64,000 nt of DNA from Bactericera cockerelli (taxonomy: Eukaryota; Arthropoda; Insecta; Hemiptera; Triozidae): contig CM044955.1 in the NCBI GenBank assembly GCA_024516035.1, forward strand, positions 53,022,948 to 53,086,947. Direction: 5' to 3'. A program made the translations under genes and the position numbers. Positions 43,802-57,627 of this stretch are shown here, piece by piece. Positions within the stretch are counted from its first letter, which is position 1, and every line of letters begins with the position of its first letter. Below the pieces are notes generated by a model. The model searched no databases, was not told the origin of the DNA, and saw nothing but the letters and a program-made list of their open reading frames with translations.

Positions 43802-46800
43802 ATACTATTGTAATATCACAATTAGTGTGATAGAACAATTATTCAAACTAAATTAATTTGCTTTACTAAATTTTTGCTTAACTTGGACTCGAACAACCGA
43901 CCTCCAGTTTGCAGCCTTATCGATCGCTTTGACATAAAATTCGAGCACCGGTCTCGTTTTCGTTTTTGGGACACAGAATGAATACCGATGATATTCCCAG
44001 CAATCTAAAACTAAAAGAATGAAACTTTTTTGTTAAATAAACTTTGAGCGCCGCTGTTTTTCGCGCCAAAGAATGTTTCAAATTCCCGTCCCACACACAC
44101 AGTTGCTCGCGAATCCAATAAAATTTCATTATCAACCTTCTTCAGCAAATTAATGAACATTGAAATTGGCATCGTACTGCTTGGTCTTAGGGGAGATATT
44201 GAAACAGAGGACAATGTTTAGTGGAAGTAGGAGGGAGAAGATTCAAAAAGAGGATAATACCTACTGAAAATTGGAGGGGAAATATTAAAAAAGGATATTA
44301 AAACAGTGGATGATGCTGACTGAAAATAAAAGGAGTGGAGTGAAACAGAAGTCTAAACTGACAGTTCATAGAGAAGAACCACTCGTTAATTTTTATTAAA
44401 ATAATATTAATATTTATTTATTAGTATTTTAAATTCATCCTCAATATCGATGCTCATATTCCATCTTCAATATCGAACTGCGAGGTATGTATGGAGAGTT
44501 GCACATCCTCTCAGCTTCAAGGGACAAAGATACAGCGCGAAGTATCAAACTGAATGTTTGTTATGGGTTTTGACTCATCCAAAAAATTGCGAGAATCCTT
44601 TGTTCTTTGGCCACTAATGAATTTGTTAATTGAGTTTGAGAACATGTCAAATTCTGTATGGAGCTTCATCACATGAATATACTAATGGACTGAACTCTCT
44701 GATATCTTCATGAGCACTGTCAATTTTCATATTTTCTAGGCTTCTCCTGGGTATAATTGAAATCAGCTTGAACATCATGTGATCACCATTTTTCTTGAAC
44801 AATGGGTTCTGTTGGCTGCCATTGCAGACTCTTTGTTGGCGAGACCATTCTTGATGAGTCCTCCTTTCTCACAATCTTACAGGTCAAAACATCATTTGAA
44901 GTAGGCATTACGATTAACTACTGTTAGTTGCTGTGTAGTTTAGTGTATTTTCAGTGTCTTTTATCTTCTGTTGTTTTAATTTATTTTATGCACAACATTG
45001 TTCAGCGATATTAAGGTTTTCAACTATTCTGAGAGAATATGTACCAGATTGTACCAGGTTAAGGTTGATCTGAATTGATAGAGAATTCGTGCAAATTTTG
45101 TTCTGTGTCCGATAGATTGTACAATGTACATCCCAAAGCCACCAAATCTTACGGGAACATGAAACACTTCCGTTTCAATTAGATTTGTTTAACTAATAAA
45201 CTGATAAAGTTTAAAGCTATGGCAAAACTACTGGAAAGGGACCTTCAATTTCATAAGAGGCAGATTAGAGTCTATGAGTTGCTCCGTCAATGCCATATTT
45301 TTTTTATTCCCGCGAACTTGATCACAAGCACCATGCATGGCTTACAGTTATTCACATCAATGCAAGCTCTCACTAATTACCAAATTCCAATCAGACAGAT
45401 AATGGGACACTTGTTCAGAGCTGCCGGTTGTCTAGCTAACATAACACAGCTGCTGTACCATTCTGCAAACCATACCATTGCTAGGTGACGTGTTGAAGAC
45501 ACAACTCTATTTCTTAGCTGTACAATAATACATACATTGTGAGTGCCTTTCAAAGGAGTAAACATTTCGAGGTTTGAAAGTTTGATGTGACATTTGGTCT
45601 TGTGCTGCTCAGGATACTTCTTGGTGTTATGTCAATATAATCAAAAGTGACATCAGCATTCATCATAAGTGCAGTTATTTATCGAAAGTGAGCTCTCAAA
45701 ATCAATGACAATGTTTAATATCATTGGTCGGCACTGGTTAACCCCTTCCTCATAGTTGAGGTTCGTTGGTTGGTTCTAGTACACTTTTTTATCCATCATT
45801 AAAAACAGTGTCAGGTTGTAAATGAAACAAGTTGCTTCAGTCAGTATTCCAACGGAAAGCACGTATTGAATTTTTCCCTGAAAAACTAAACTAAAGTGTA
45901 AAGATTAGAAGAATAATTTGGTTTGGGCATTTTTCTTGGATCAAAAGAGTTACATTTTCGAAATAGTAATTGATAATGTACAAGGTGTGTCATAATGTTT
46001 GTGTTGATAACAAATGTTATGGATAGTTACAATAGCTAGGTAGGTATTCTAGATACGAGTATCTATGTAAGGATGGATATTTGGATAATTAATTAGGGTA
46101 GAGTAAATTATTGTTTACATACATGCTATTACAGAGGGAAGAGGGGTTGCAGTGGCGGCATAATGCCGAGACTGGAGAGAAATTTCGATGTTTTCAACAG
46201 CATTAGGAATGATTAAGTGCAGATATCGCCAAACTTCAAGAGTCAAGACCATATACCATAATTATGAGCAGATCAAGTCACATATAGGGGAAAAAGATGA
46301 ATGTTCGAGGTTCGAGGAATGAGGGAGAAAGAGAGAGAAGAGGGTAGAAAAAGAGAGAAGAGGGAAAGAGTTAGACAAGATTGAGAAATAAAGAGAGAAG
46401 AAAGATGAATAGAAGGAGTTACAGAAACTCGATGAGCAACAAAGTAAAGGAGAAAAACAGGAGAGAAGAGAAAGAAGGATATCGAAAAGGAAAGAGAAGG
46501 AAGAGAGAGAGACTTGAACAAATAGGTAACTCCTCTGACAATCATAAATAACGTTTTCAGTTTGTTCAGGATTATGTTTGTTTAGAACAGGAGGGGGTCA
46601 GGTGACGCTATAAAACAACCATTAGAAGGAACAATTAATGTAGTGGACAAAGTCCACAGAAGACACACTTTATAACTCAGGCAGGATAGACGGAAGGGGA
46701 GGGAGAGGGGAAGGTTCTAACTCATCCGGATTAGACGGGGTCGGGGTACATTTTAAAAGGTCATTAACCTTTGCGGTGTTCTCGAGTTAAGTAATTAAAT

Positions 46801-47300
46801 TAGCCTTAATTAATACAATAGTTCAGTAGATCATATCACTAGGGGCGTTAAATTTCGGGTAGTTTTAAGTAACACATATTAGTAGTGATAATGATAGATC
46901 TAATCCGTACTGCCCGAATAGAACTAAAAGTTGATTTTTTACAGTTCAGCATATTTTGGTGAAATATTATGAAATTCTCTTAATAAAATAATTGAATTCA
47001 TTGGGTGAGATCTGGAACAACAGATCTCAATGCAACTTCGATTACAACACTATCGCCTTGAACATTCGACCATTAGTCCATGTGAAAATAAACTACTTCA
47101 TTTGATAGGCAACACAACATTGGACGATTTAAAACGGTCATACTATTCTACAATGTAAACACATACCTACTTATGTAAGTAGATCGTATCCTAACATGTG
47201 CGAAATAGTATTCGGTATTTCGTGAGAACCTTGGAATACGCGGGTTGTTTTGAAAATACGTAGGTATTTATAAATAATTAATTTTGTTAAATAGGAATAG
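43802..47300. other. Gene-free stretch, one uncharacterised ORF
   Basis: At 43868-43922 there is a - strand tRNA-like fragment of family C. The only ORF with mixed composition is 45219-45488 (listed separately). A purine-rich tract lies at 46315-46515. No other feature was supported. Confidence 0.4.
45219..45488 (+). CDS. Uncharacterised 89-residue ORF
   Basis: From ATG to TAG this reads MAKLLERDLQFHKRQIRVYE, then a Cys/His/hydrophobic stretch (LLRQCHIFFIPANLITS) and HLFRAAGCLANITQLL. Composition is less biased than other frames here, but no domain is recognised, no splice sites or poly(A) signal single it out, and it may be chance or the remnant of a membrane-protein exon. Confidence 0.15.
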   Translation: MAKLLERDLQFHKRQIRVYELLRQCHIFFIPANLITSTMHGLQLFTSMQALTNYQIPIRQIMGHLFRAAGCLANITQLLYHSANHTIAR

Positions 47301-47384
47301 AGGTATGATTAAAAAGGTAGGTACATTTAAAAATATTTTGTTCATAACTTTTTCATTCAATTGATAAGGAGTCCTATAAAACAA

Positions 47385-47535
47385 AATTAAGAAAAGTCAC
47401 CAATAAAACAAATTTAAAAAAAGTCACCAATAAAAATGGAGTTTGGTAAAAGCCACCGATCAAATTAAGTTTCGAAATCTAAAGTAATTTCTTTGTTTTA
47501 ATTTAACTGAAAAGTCACCACATTTGTAATAAGAT
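47385..47535. repeat. GAAAAGTCACCAATAAAA repeats, left flank
   Basis: Four spaced copies or near-copies (about 47391, 47424, 47450 and 47511) of AAAAGTCACCAATAAAA. The same motif occurs inverted at 57271-57430 on the other side of the large satellite. Confidence 0.75.
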
Positions 47536-47599
47536 AAGTTAACAAATATCTAATTGATACTCACCAAATATCCAAGATTGATAGTAGTGACATCTCTAA

Positions 47600-48480
47600 A
47601 AGATACAGAACTGGTTTCTTGAATTTGGTTCCAGGATTCTAGATTTCTCCAATGAAATAACAAACATTCTAATAAAAATGACCATCATCAAACGCATCAT
47701 CTTCAGGATTATCATCATTAGGAGAAAGGTCCTCCACTTATGAAGTATTTTCTTTGATCATCAATATTATCATCATGAAGACATGTGGAAAGGGGCCTCC
47801 CACTTTACTTGTACCTTCACTATTTTCTGCTTTGATGCTCATTATCAACATCATCTTGGGTACATCAAAACATCAGCATCTGGAGAAAGGTCCTCAACTT
47901 GTGCTGGGACGTGCTTGACATCATCACCAAAAGATCACTGACGTATGAAAAGGAGCCTTTTCTTGTGTTCTACATTAAATACAATATATTCTTATCTGCT
48001 GCTTGCCTTTTGACATCATTTTCAACTTGGGGTGCAACAAAACAACATCATCAAGAGAGAGGTTCTCAACTTGGGTTGTAATAACATCATTTTCTGATTT
48101 GATGCTTGGCTTGTTATTAATTTTATCATCACAATAGAAATATCTGTACTACAATGCTCTTGTGAAAAATCGTCCCATTGAGTTGTACAGTGTTTTTTGT
48201 AATTACTGTCTTGCTTCTTGCTTTATTAAGGTTACAGCATGGACACAACTACACAATAGTACCCGGAGAAAGGTCTTGCACTTGAGTTGAGCATTATTTT
48301 CTGTTTTGCTTGTCTACATCAAAATTAACCTCATGGGGACATCAAACCAACATCAACAGGAGCAAGGACTTCGAAATAAAGTGTAGAAATGTACACTCTT
48401 TTCTGTCTTGGTGATTGCTTTCTTAATATCATTGACATAATCATCATCACCATTATTGTCACACGCCATCTAGAGCTGGA
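47600..48480. repeat. Degenerate tandem repeat with GGAGAAAGGTCCTC motif
   Basis: Related segments recur every 100-190 bases: GGAGAAAGGTCCTCCACTT (about 47721), GGAAAGGGGCCTCCCACTTT (47788), GGAGAAAGGTCCTCAACTTG (47882), GAGAGGTTCTCAACTTGGGT (48056), GGAGAAAGGTCTTGCACTTG (48258). Each is followed by TTTTCTG or a similar word and a (CAT)n/ATCATCA stretch. Old, heavily mutated; origin unknown. Confidence 0.6.
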
Positions 48481-48699
48481 TCTTTGAATTAGCTGCTTAA
48501 TGTCTTGCTATTTCTTCTAGACTGTAGTCCTATCTGATATAAGATATCAGAAGTATTTTTCTTCTTGTCAAAATAATGCCCGACTTCCTTGACTTGAACT
48601 TGTTTGAATTTGAGTGTAATACTATTCCTATTTACCTTTGGCAAGGTATTTTTGAAATTTGGTGGGAGGATACGTTGCATTTTAACTTTGAAATTTTAA

Positions 48700-51600
48700 G
48701 TTGAGCAAGATACTTATAAATTTTTAATAGAGAAGTTACTTGCTAGATATTTGAGATAAGGAGTGACGTTAAATTTTTAAGTTTGGCAGAATACTTATTA
48801 ATTTTCAAGGGGAAGGACTTATTTGAAATTAAAATTGGAGAGGAAAGTGTAAAATTTTATGTTTGGCTAATTATTTTTAAAGTTAAAATAGATAAGCGAT
48901 GATACATTTGAAATTGATGGGGAAGGATACATTCTATAATTTTGAATGAATGTGGAGACTTTGAAATTTGATGGAACTTACATACTAGCATTTTGACTTA
49001 GGATGGACAATTTTGCCTTGGGGTGGAGATTTTGTAATTTTATGTTTACTTTTGAAATTTGATGAGACCAGAGACATACAAGAATTTTGAATTATGATGT
49101 AGGGGGATACTTTGAAATCTTATGTTTAAATTTGAAATTTGATGGGACCAGGTATTTACTAGAATTTTGATTTATGATGGTCGTGAGTTTTTGAAATTTT
49201 ATGTTTACTTTGAAATTTTATATCCGGTACCATTAAATTTCAAAGGTAAACATAAAATTTCACAGTCTCCGGTCCCAAAATTCTAGTAAGTATCCGGATG
49301 GAGGGGGAGACTTTGAAGTTTTAAGTTTACTATTGAAATTTAATGGGACCAGATATCTAGTAAAATTTTGATTTATGATGGTGTGGGAGACTTTGAAATT
49401 ATATGTTTACTTTTGAAATTTGATGGGACCGGATACTTACAAGAATTTTGATTTAAATTGGTGGAGGAGACTTTGAAATTTTATGTTTACTTTGAAATTT
49501 TACATCCGGTACCATTAAATTTCAAAAGTGAACATAAAATTTCAAAGTCTCCCCCTCCATCAAAAATCAAAATTCTAGTAAATATCCGGTCCCATTCAAA
49601 GTAAACATAAAATTTCAAAGTCTCCCCCACCATCATAAGTCAAAATTCTAGTAAACACCTGGTCCCATTAAATTTCAAATGTCAACATAAAATTTCACAG
49701 TCTTTCTGTCCATCAAAAATCAAAATTCTTGTTTGTCTCTGGTTCCATGAAATTTCAAAAGTAAACATAAAATTTCAAAGTATCCCCCTCCATCAAAATT
49801 CAAAATTCTTGAATGTCTCTGGTTCCATAAAATTTCAAAAGTAAACATAGATTTTTTAAGTCCCCCTCCGTCATAAATCAAAATTCTAGTAACAATCCGG
49901 TTCCATAAAATATCAAAGTAAACGTAAAAATTTATGTTTACTTTTGAAATTTTATGGAATCTGATACAAATAAGAATTTTGAATTATGATGGAGGGGGAG
50001 ACTTTGAAATTTTATGTTTACATTTGAAATTTTATGGAACCAGAGACATACAAGAATTTTCAATTATGATGGAGGGGGAGATTTTGAATTTTTATGTTTA
50101 CATTTGAAATTTTATGGAACCAGAGACATACAAGAATTTTGAATTATAATGGAGGGGGAGATTTTGAAATTTTATGTTTACTTTGGAAAATGATGGAACC
50201 GGAGACATACTAGAATTCTGATTTATGATGGAGGGGGAGAAATTTTATGTTTACTTTTGAAATTTTATGGAACCAGAGACATACAAGAATTTTGAATTAT
50301 GATGGAGGGGGAGACTTTGAAATTTTATGTTTACTTTTGAAATTTTATGGGACCAGAGACATACAAGAATTTTGAATGATGATGGAGGGGGAGGACTGTG
50401 AAATTTTAATTTTATGGTTACTTTAAAAATGATGGAAGCGGAGACATACTAGAATTCTGATTTATGATGGAGGGGGAGACTTTGAAATTTTATGTTTACT
50501 TTTGAAATTTTATGGGACCAGAGACATACAAGAATTTTGAATGATGATGGAGGGGGAGACTTTGAAATTTTATGTTTACTTTAAAAATGATGGAACCGGA
50601 GACATACTAGAATTCTGATTTATGATGGAGGGGGAGACTTTGAAATTTTATGTTTACTTTTGAAATTTTATGGGACCAGAGACATACAAGAATTTTAAAT
50701 GATGATGGAGGGGGAGACTTTGAAATTTTATGTTTACTTTGTAAAATGATGGAACTGGAGTCATACTAGAATTCTGATTTTTGATGGAGGGGAAGACTTT
50801 GAAATTTTATGTTTACTTTTGAATTTGATGGGACCAGATATTTACTACAAATTTAAATTTCAAAAGTAAACATAAAATTTCATAGTCTCCCCCTACATCA
50901 TTCATCGAAATTCTAGTAAGTATCCGGTCCCATTCAAAGTGAACATAAAATATCAAAGTCTCCCCCTCCGTCAAAATCAAAATTCTAGTAAGTATCCGGT
51001 CCCATCAAATTTCAAAAGTAAACATAAACATTCATAGGCTCCCCCTCCATCAAAAATCAAAATTCTAGTTTGTCTCCGGTTCCATAAAATTTCAAAAGTA
51101 AACACAAATTTTTTAAGTCCCCCTCCGTCATAAATCAAAATTCTAGTAACAATCCGACTTTGAAATTTTATGTTTACTTTTGAAATTTTATAAAACCAGA
51201 GACATACAATAATTTTGAATTATATGATGGTGGGGGAGACGTTAAAATTTTATGTTTACTTTGAAAAATGATGGAACTGGAGACATACTAGAACTCTGAT
51301 TAATGATGGAGGGGAAAACTTGGAAATTTTATGTTTACTTTTGAATTTGATGGGACCAGATATTTACTACGAATTTTGATATATGATGGTGAGGGAGACG
51401 TTGAAATTTTATGTTTACTTTGAACTTTTAAATCTGGTCCCATTAAATTTCAAAGTAAACATAAAATTTCAAAGTCTCCCCCTATATCATTAATCAAAAT
51501 TCTAGTAAGTATCCGGTCCCATTGAAAGTGAACATGAAATTCCAAAGTCTCCCCCTCCTTCAAAATCAAAATTCTAGTAAGTATCCGGTCCCATCAAATT

Positions 51601-54600
51601 TCAAAAGTAAACTGAAACTTTCATAGGCTCCCCTCCATCAAAAATCAAAATTCTAGTAAGTATCCGGTCCCATTCAAAGTAAACATAAAATTTCAAAGTC
51701 CCCCCCACCATCATAAATCAAAATTCTAGTAAACACCTGGTCCCATTAAATTTCAAATGTAAACATAAAATTTCACAGTCTTTCTGTCACTCAAAAATCT
51801 AAATTCTTGTATGTCTCTGTTTCCATGAATTTTCAAAAGTAAACATAAAATATCAAAGTCCCCCTCCATCAAAATTCAAAATTCTTGAATGTCTCTGATT
51901 CCATAAAAGTAATCATAGATTATTTAAGTCCCCCTCCGTCATAAATCAAAATTCTAGTAACAATCCGGTTCCATAAAATTTCAAAGTAAACGTAAATATT
52001 TATGTTTACTTTTGAAATTTTATGGAACCTGATACAAATAAGAATTTTGAATTATGATGGAGGGGGAGACTTTAAAATTTTATGTTTACTTTGAAAAATG
52101 ATGGAACTGGAGACATACTAGAACTCTGATTAATGATGGAGGGGAAAACTTGGAAATTTTATGTTTACTTTTGAATTTGATGGGACCAGATATTTACTAC
52201 GAATATATGATGGTGGGGAGACGTTGAAATTTTATGTTTACTTTGAACTTTTACATCCGGTCCCATTAAATTTCAAAAGTAAACATAAAATTTAATAGGC
52301 TCCCCCTCCATCAAAATCAAAATTCTAGTAAGTATCCGGTCCCATTCAAATAAACATAAAATTTCACAGCCTTTTTGTCCATCAAAAATCAAAATTCTTG
52401 TATGTCTCTGGTTCCATAAAATTTCAAAAGTAAATTTTTTTTTTAAGTCCCCCTCCGTCATAAATCAAAATTCTAGTAACAATCCGGTTCCATAAAATTT
52501 CAAAGTAAACGTAAAAATTTATGTTTACTTTTGAAATTTTATGGAACCCGATACAAATAAGAATTTTGAATTATGATGGAGGAGGAGACTTTGAAATTTT
52601 ATGTTTACTTTTGAAATTTCATGGGACCGGATAAGGGAGACTTTTTGATAGTATGTTTACTTTTGAAATTTGATGGGAACGGATCCTTACTTGAATTTTG
52701 ATGAATGATGGACGAGGGGGGACTTTGAAATTTAATGTTTACTTTGAAATTTTATGGGACCAGATATTTAATTGTATTTTGATTTATGATGCAGGGGGAA
52801 ACTTTGAAATCTTGTGTTTAAATGATCGAACTGGAGACATACTAGAACTCTGATTAATGATGGAGGGGAAAACTTGGAAATTTTATGTTTACTTTTGAAT
52901 TTGATGGGACCAGATATTTACTACGAATTTGATATATGATGGTGGGGGAGACGTTGAAATTTTATGTTTACTTTGAACTTTTACATCCGGTCCCATTAAA
53001 TTTCAAAGTAAACATAAAATATCAAAGTCTCCCCCTATATCATTAATCAAAATTCTAGTAAGTATCCGGTCCCATCAAATTTCAAAAGTAAACTTAAACT
53101 TTCATAGGCTCCCCCTCCATCAAAAATCAAAATTCTAGTAAGTATCCGGTCCCATCAAATTTCAAAAGTAAACTTAAACTTTCATAGGCTCCCCCTCCAT
53201 CAAAAATCAAAATTCTAGTAAGTATCCGGTCCCATTCAAAGTAAACATAAAATTTCACAGTCTTTTTGTCCATCAAAAATCAAAATTCTTGTATGTCTCT
53301 GGTTCCATAAAATTTCAAAAGTAAACACAAATTTTTTAAGTCCCCCTCCGTCATAAATCAAAATTCTAGTTACAATCCGGTTCCATAAAATTTCAAAGTA
53401 AACGTAAAAATTTATGTTTACTTTTGAAATTTTATGGAACCCGATACAAATAAGAATTTTGAATTATGATGGAGGAGGAGACTTTGAAATTTTATGTTTA
53501 CTTTGAAAAATGATGGAACCAAAGACAAACTAGAATTCTGATTTATGTGGAGTGGGAGACTTTGAAATTTTATGTTAACTTCTGAAAATTGATTGGACCG
53601 GATACTTCCTAGAATTTTTATTTATGATGGTGGGGGAGACTTTGAAATTTATTTTTTTACTTGAAATTCTGATGGGATGAAAACTTAACTAGAAATTTAT
53701 GATTACAGATGGACGAGGGGGACTTTGAAATTTGATGTTTACTTTGAAATTTTATGGGACCAGTATTTACTTGAATTTTGATTTATGATGGTGGGGAGTT
53801 TTGAAATTTTATGTTTACTTTGAAAAATGATGGAACCAAAGACAAACTAGAATTCTGATTTATGGTGGAGTGGGAGACTTTGAAATTTTATGTTAACTTC
53901 TGAAATTTGATTGGACCGGATACTTCCTAGAATTTTTATTTATGATGGTGGGGGAGACTTTGAAATTTTATTTTTACTTTGAAATTTGATGGGACTGAAT
54001 ACTTACTAGAATTTTGATTAATGATGGACGAGGGGGGGACTTTGAAATTTGATGTTTACTTTGAAATTTTATGGGACCAGATATTTACTTGAATTTTGAT
54101 TTATGATGGTGGGGAGTTTTAGAAATTTTTATGTTTACTTTGAAAAATGATGGAACCAAAGACAAACTAGAATTCTGATTTATGATGGAGTGGGAGACTT
54201 TGAAATTTTATGTTAACTTCTGAAATTTGATTGGACCGGATACTTCTAGAATTTTTATTTATGATGGTGGGGGGACTTTGAAATTTTATTTTTACTTTGA
54301 AATTTGATGGGACTGAATACTTACTAGAATTTTGATTAATGATGGACGAGGGGGGGACTTTGAAATTTGATGTTTACTTTGAAATTTTTATGGGACCAGA
54401 TATTTACTTGAATTTTGATTTATGATGGTGGGGAGTTTTAGAAATTTTATGTTTACTTTGAAATTTTATATCCGGTCCCATTAAATTTCAAAAGTAAACA
54501 TAAAATTTCATAGTCTCCCCCTCCATCAAAAATCAAAATTCTAGTTAGTATCCGGTCCCATTCAAAGTGAACATAAAATTTCAAAGTCTCCCCCTCCATC

Positions 54601-56370
54601 ACAATTCAAAATTCTTGTATGACTCTGGTTCCATAAAATTTCAAAAGCAAACATAAAATTTCAAAGTCTCCTCCCTCCATCACAATTCAAAATTCTTGTA
54701 TGTCTCTGGTTCCATAAAATTTCAAAAGTAAACATAATTTTTTTAAGTCCCCCTCCATCATAAATCAAAATTCTAGTAACAATCCGGTTCCATAAAATTT
54801 CAAAGTAAACGTTAAAATTTATGTTTACATTTGAAATTTTATGGAACCCGATACAAAAAAGAATTTTGAAATATGATGGAGGGGGAGACTTTGAAATTTT
54901 ATGTTTACTTTTGAAATTTTATGGAACCAGAGACATACAAGAATTTTGAATTATGATGGAGGGGGAGACTTTGAAATTTAATGTTTACTTTTGAAATTTT
55001 ATGGGACCAGAGACATACAAGAATTTTGAATAATGATGGAGGATGAGACTTTTAAATTTTATGTTTACTTTGAAATTTGATGGGACTGAATACTTACTAG
55101 AATTTTGATTAATGATGGACAAGGGGGGGACTTTGAAATTTGATGTTTACTTTGAAATTTTATGGGACCAGATATTTACTTGAATTTTGATTTATGATGG
55201 TGGGGAGTTTTAGAAATTTTATGTTTACTTTGAAATTTTATATCCGGTCCCATTAAATTTCAAAAGTAAACATAAAATTTCATAGACTCCTCTCCATCAA
55301 AAATCAAAATTCTCCTCTCCATCAAAAATCAAAATTCTAGTAAGTATCAGTTCCCATTCAAAGTAAACATAAAATTTCAATGTCTCCCCCTAAATCACAA
55401 TTCAAAATTCTTGTATGTCTCTGGTTCCATAAAATTTCAAAAGCAAACATAAAATTTCAAAGTCTCCCACCTCCATCACAATTCAAAATTCTTGTATATC
55501 TCTGGTTCCATAAAATTTCAAAAGTAAACATAATTTTTTTAACTCCATCAAAAATCAAAATTCTAGTAAGTATCCGTGCCCATTCAAAGTAAACATAAAA
55601 TTTCAAAATCTCCCCCTCCATCACAATTCAAAATTCTTGTATATCTCTGGTTCCATAAAATTTCAAAAGTAAACATAATTTTTTTAAGTCCCCCTCCATC
55701 AAAAATCAAAATTCTAGTAACAATCCGGTTCCATAAAATTTCAAAGTAAACGTTAAATTTTATGTTTACTTTTGAAATTTTATGGAACCCGATATAAATA
55801 ATAGTTTTGAAATATGATGGAGGGGGAGACTTTGAAATTTTATGTTTACATTTGAAATTTTATGGAACCAGAGACATACAAGAATTTTGAATTATGATGG
55901 AGGGGGAGACTTTGAAATTTTATGTTTACTTTGAAAAATGATGGAACCGGAGACATACTAGAATTCTGATTTATGATGGAGGGGGAGACTTTGAAATTTT
56001 ATGTTTACTTTTGAAATTTTATGGGACCAGAGACATACAAGAATTTTGATTTATGATGGAGGGGGACTTAAAAAATTATGTTTACTTTTGAAATTTTATG
56101 GAACCAGAGACATACAAGAATTTTGAATTATGATGGAGGGGGAGACATTGAAATTTAATTTTACTTTGAAATTTGATGGGAGAAAAGACTTACAAGAATT
56201 TTGATTCATGATGGAGGGGGCGGAAGGATACTGAATTTTGAATGAGGGTGAAGACTTTGAAATTCGATGAGGAAGGATATACCTGATTTTTCCCTTAGCG
56301 TAGAAACTGTGAAATTTGTAGTTTTACTTTGGAAATTTGTTTCAGGATATTTACTACAATTTTGATTTTG
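48700..56370. repeat. About 80-bp satellite with repeatedly alternating orientation
   Basis: One strand of the unit reads GAAATTTTATGTTTACTTTT, GAAATTTTATGGGACCAGAG, ACATACAAGAATTTTGAATT, ATGATGGAGGGGGAGACTTT, so the unit is four 20-base blocks. Blocks in this orientation alternate with blocks in the reverse orientation. Forward: about 48700-49220, 49300-49505, 49930-50850, 51155-51425, 51990-52255, 52515-52985, 53405-54465, 54815-55240 and 55755-56370; the segments between are reversed. Switches fall at two preferred points in the unit (near ATCCGGTCCCATTAAATTTC and near CAAAGTAAACGTAAA). Edges are degenerate. No coding content. Confidence 0.95.
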
Positions 56371-56374
56371 GAGG

Positions 56375-57270
56375 CAACCAGAATTATAAATTGAGGGGAT
56401 GGTTATTATTTTTGAACTTTGGGATTGTTAATTTTTAATTTTACAAGACATGGATAATTTTATTTATGTGATTCTTTTGCAACTCAATTATCTTGTATTT
56501 TGAATTGTTTTCACCTCTTCTTTGTCTTTTTCTTGATATATTTGCAACATAGTAACCTGTAATTGAAAATACATTTCTGCCTCTTGTCATGATATTCTTT
56601 TAGGTATTAATTGGTACATATTATTAGGTACCTACTCTCTTTTTTGAATAGAAACAGTTAAAAAAAAAAAAAAAAATATTTTTGACTTATGCGTCTGTAT
56701 TTTTTAGTTTTTTCAAGAAGAACCCTTAACCGCTCAGTTTGTATTGTAGTTCAGACCTTCACCATAAGAGGATGCATTTTTTTTAAAAAAACCAAATTGA
56801 TTGTGTCCAGGTGCGGGCGTTTTGAATATTTGGTAGTTGTTCCCGTGCTGCCACATAAAATGATCTACATTGGGAATTCCAAATTCGACGTCTTTTTTTT
56901 ACCTTGCAATCATAATAATTATTCAAGAAATGTGAAATTATTTTCATTGTGTACGATCAAGGACTTAAGAAAGCTAGAGAAAAAACAGGAGGTTATGAAA
57001 CGTCCAGAAATATGAAAAAAATGAAATCGGAGGAAAAAATATTTGAAAACGTGCTGCAGTTCCGCAGCTCCAAGCCGCGCCTGACACCATTCTTTGAATT
57101 TTTACTTAGCGGGAATGAATCAACAATAACGTTGACTTATTAAAACAAAGATGATGTAAAATAATGTAATAATAGAAAAAAGATCAAAATATGACCTTTT
57201 TCTATGTAGGTATTACCTATATCTACAACTACATCTACTTTCACTGTCAATAATGCTTGCAGGAGTTATA
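56375..57270. other. Gene-free stretch right of the satellite
   Basis: AT-rich. The 108-residue frame at 56689 has no recognisable features. No other repeat seen. Confidence 0.35.
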
Positions 57271-57430
57271 TGGTGACTTTTCAATTTCATAACACTCTTC
57301 AATTATTGAAAGATGACGAAATGTCATCACTTGTATTGGTGACTTTTCATAGCATGATTATACTTTTATTACGTAATAGAGGTTTAATTTCTTTATTTAT
57401 TTTTATTGGTGACTTTTCAATTTTTTATTG
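57271..57430. repeat. TTTTATTGGTGACTTTTC repeats, right flank
   Basis: Three to four copies of TTGGTGACTTTTC (about 57271, 57338, 57405, and TTGGTTACTT at 57429), the inverse of the motif at 47385-47535. Together the two blocks bracket 9.7 kb including the satellite. Confidence 0.75.
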
Positions 57431-57627
57431 GTTACTTAGGTACTCTTTCGTTACGTAGGAAGATAATTAGTTTATATTCAATTATTCAGTAGTAAATATT
57501 AATACCTCGATTTATCGACAAAATAAGAACAAGAAGAATAAAAACGAATATTGGGCTTTTTCACAGCTATTTTTTTTTGATTTTTTTTTTTTTTTTGATT
57601 TTAATTTAAATAAAATGAAGCACTTAC

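Noticed and set aside
45219..45488. Chemosensory-receptor exon
   Set aside because: The hydrophobic stretch is suggestive only; no diagnostic motif is present, so no function is assigned.
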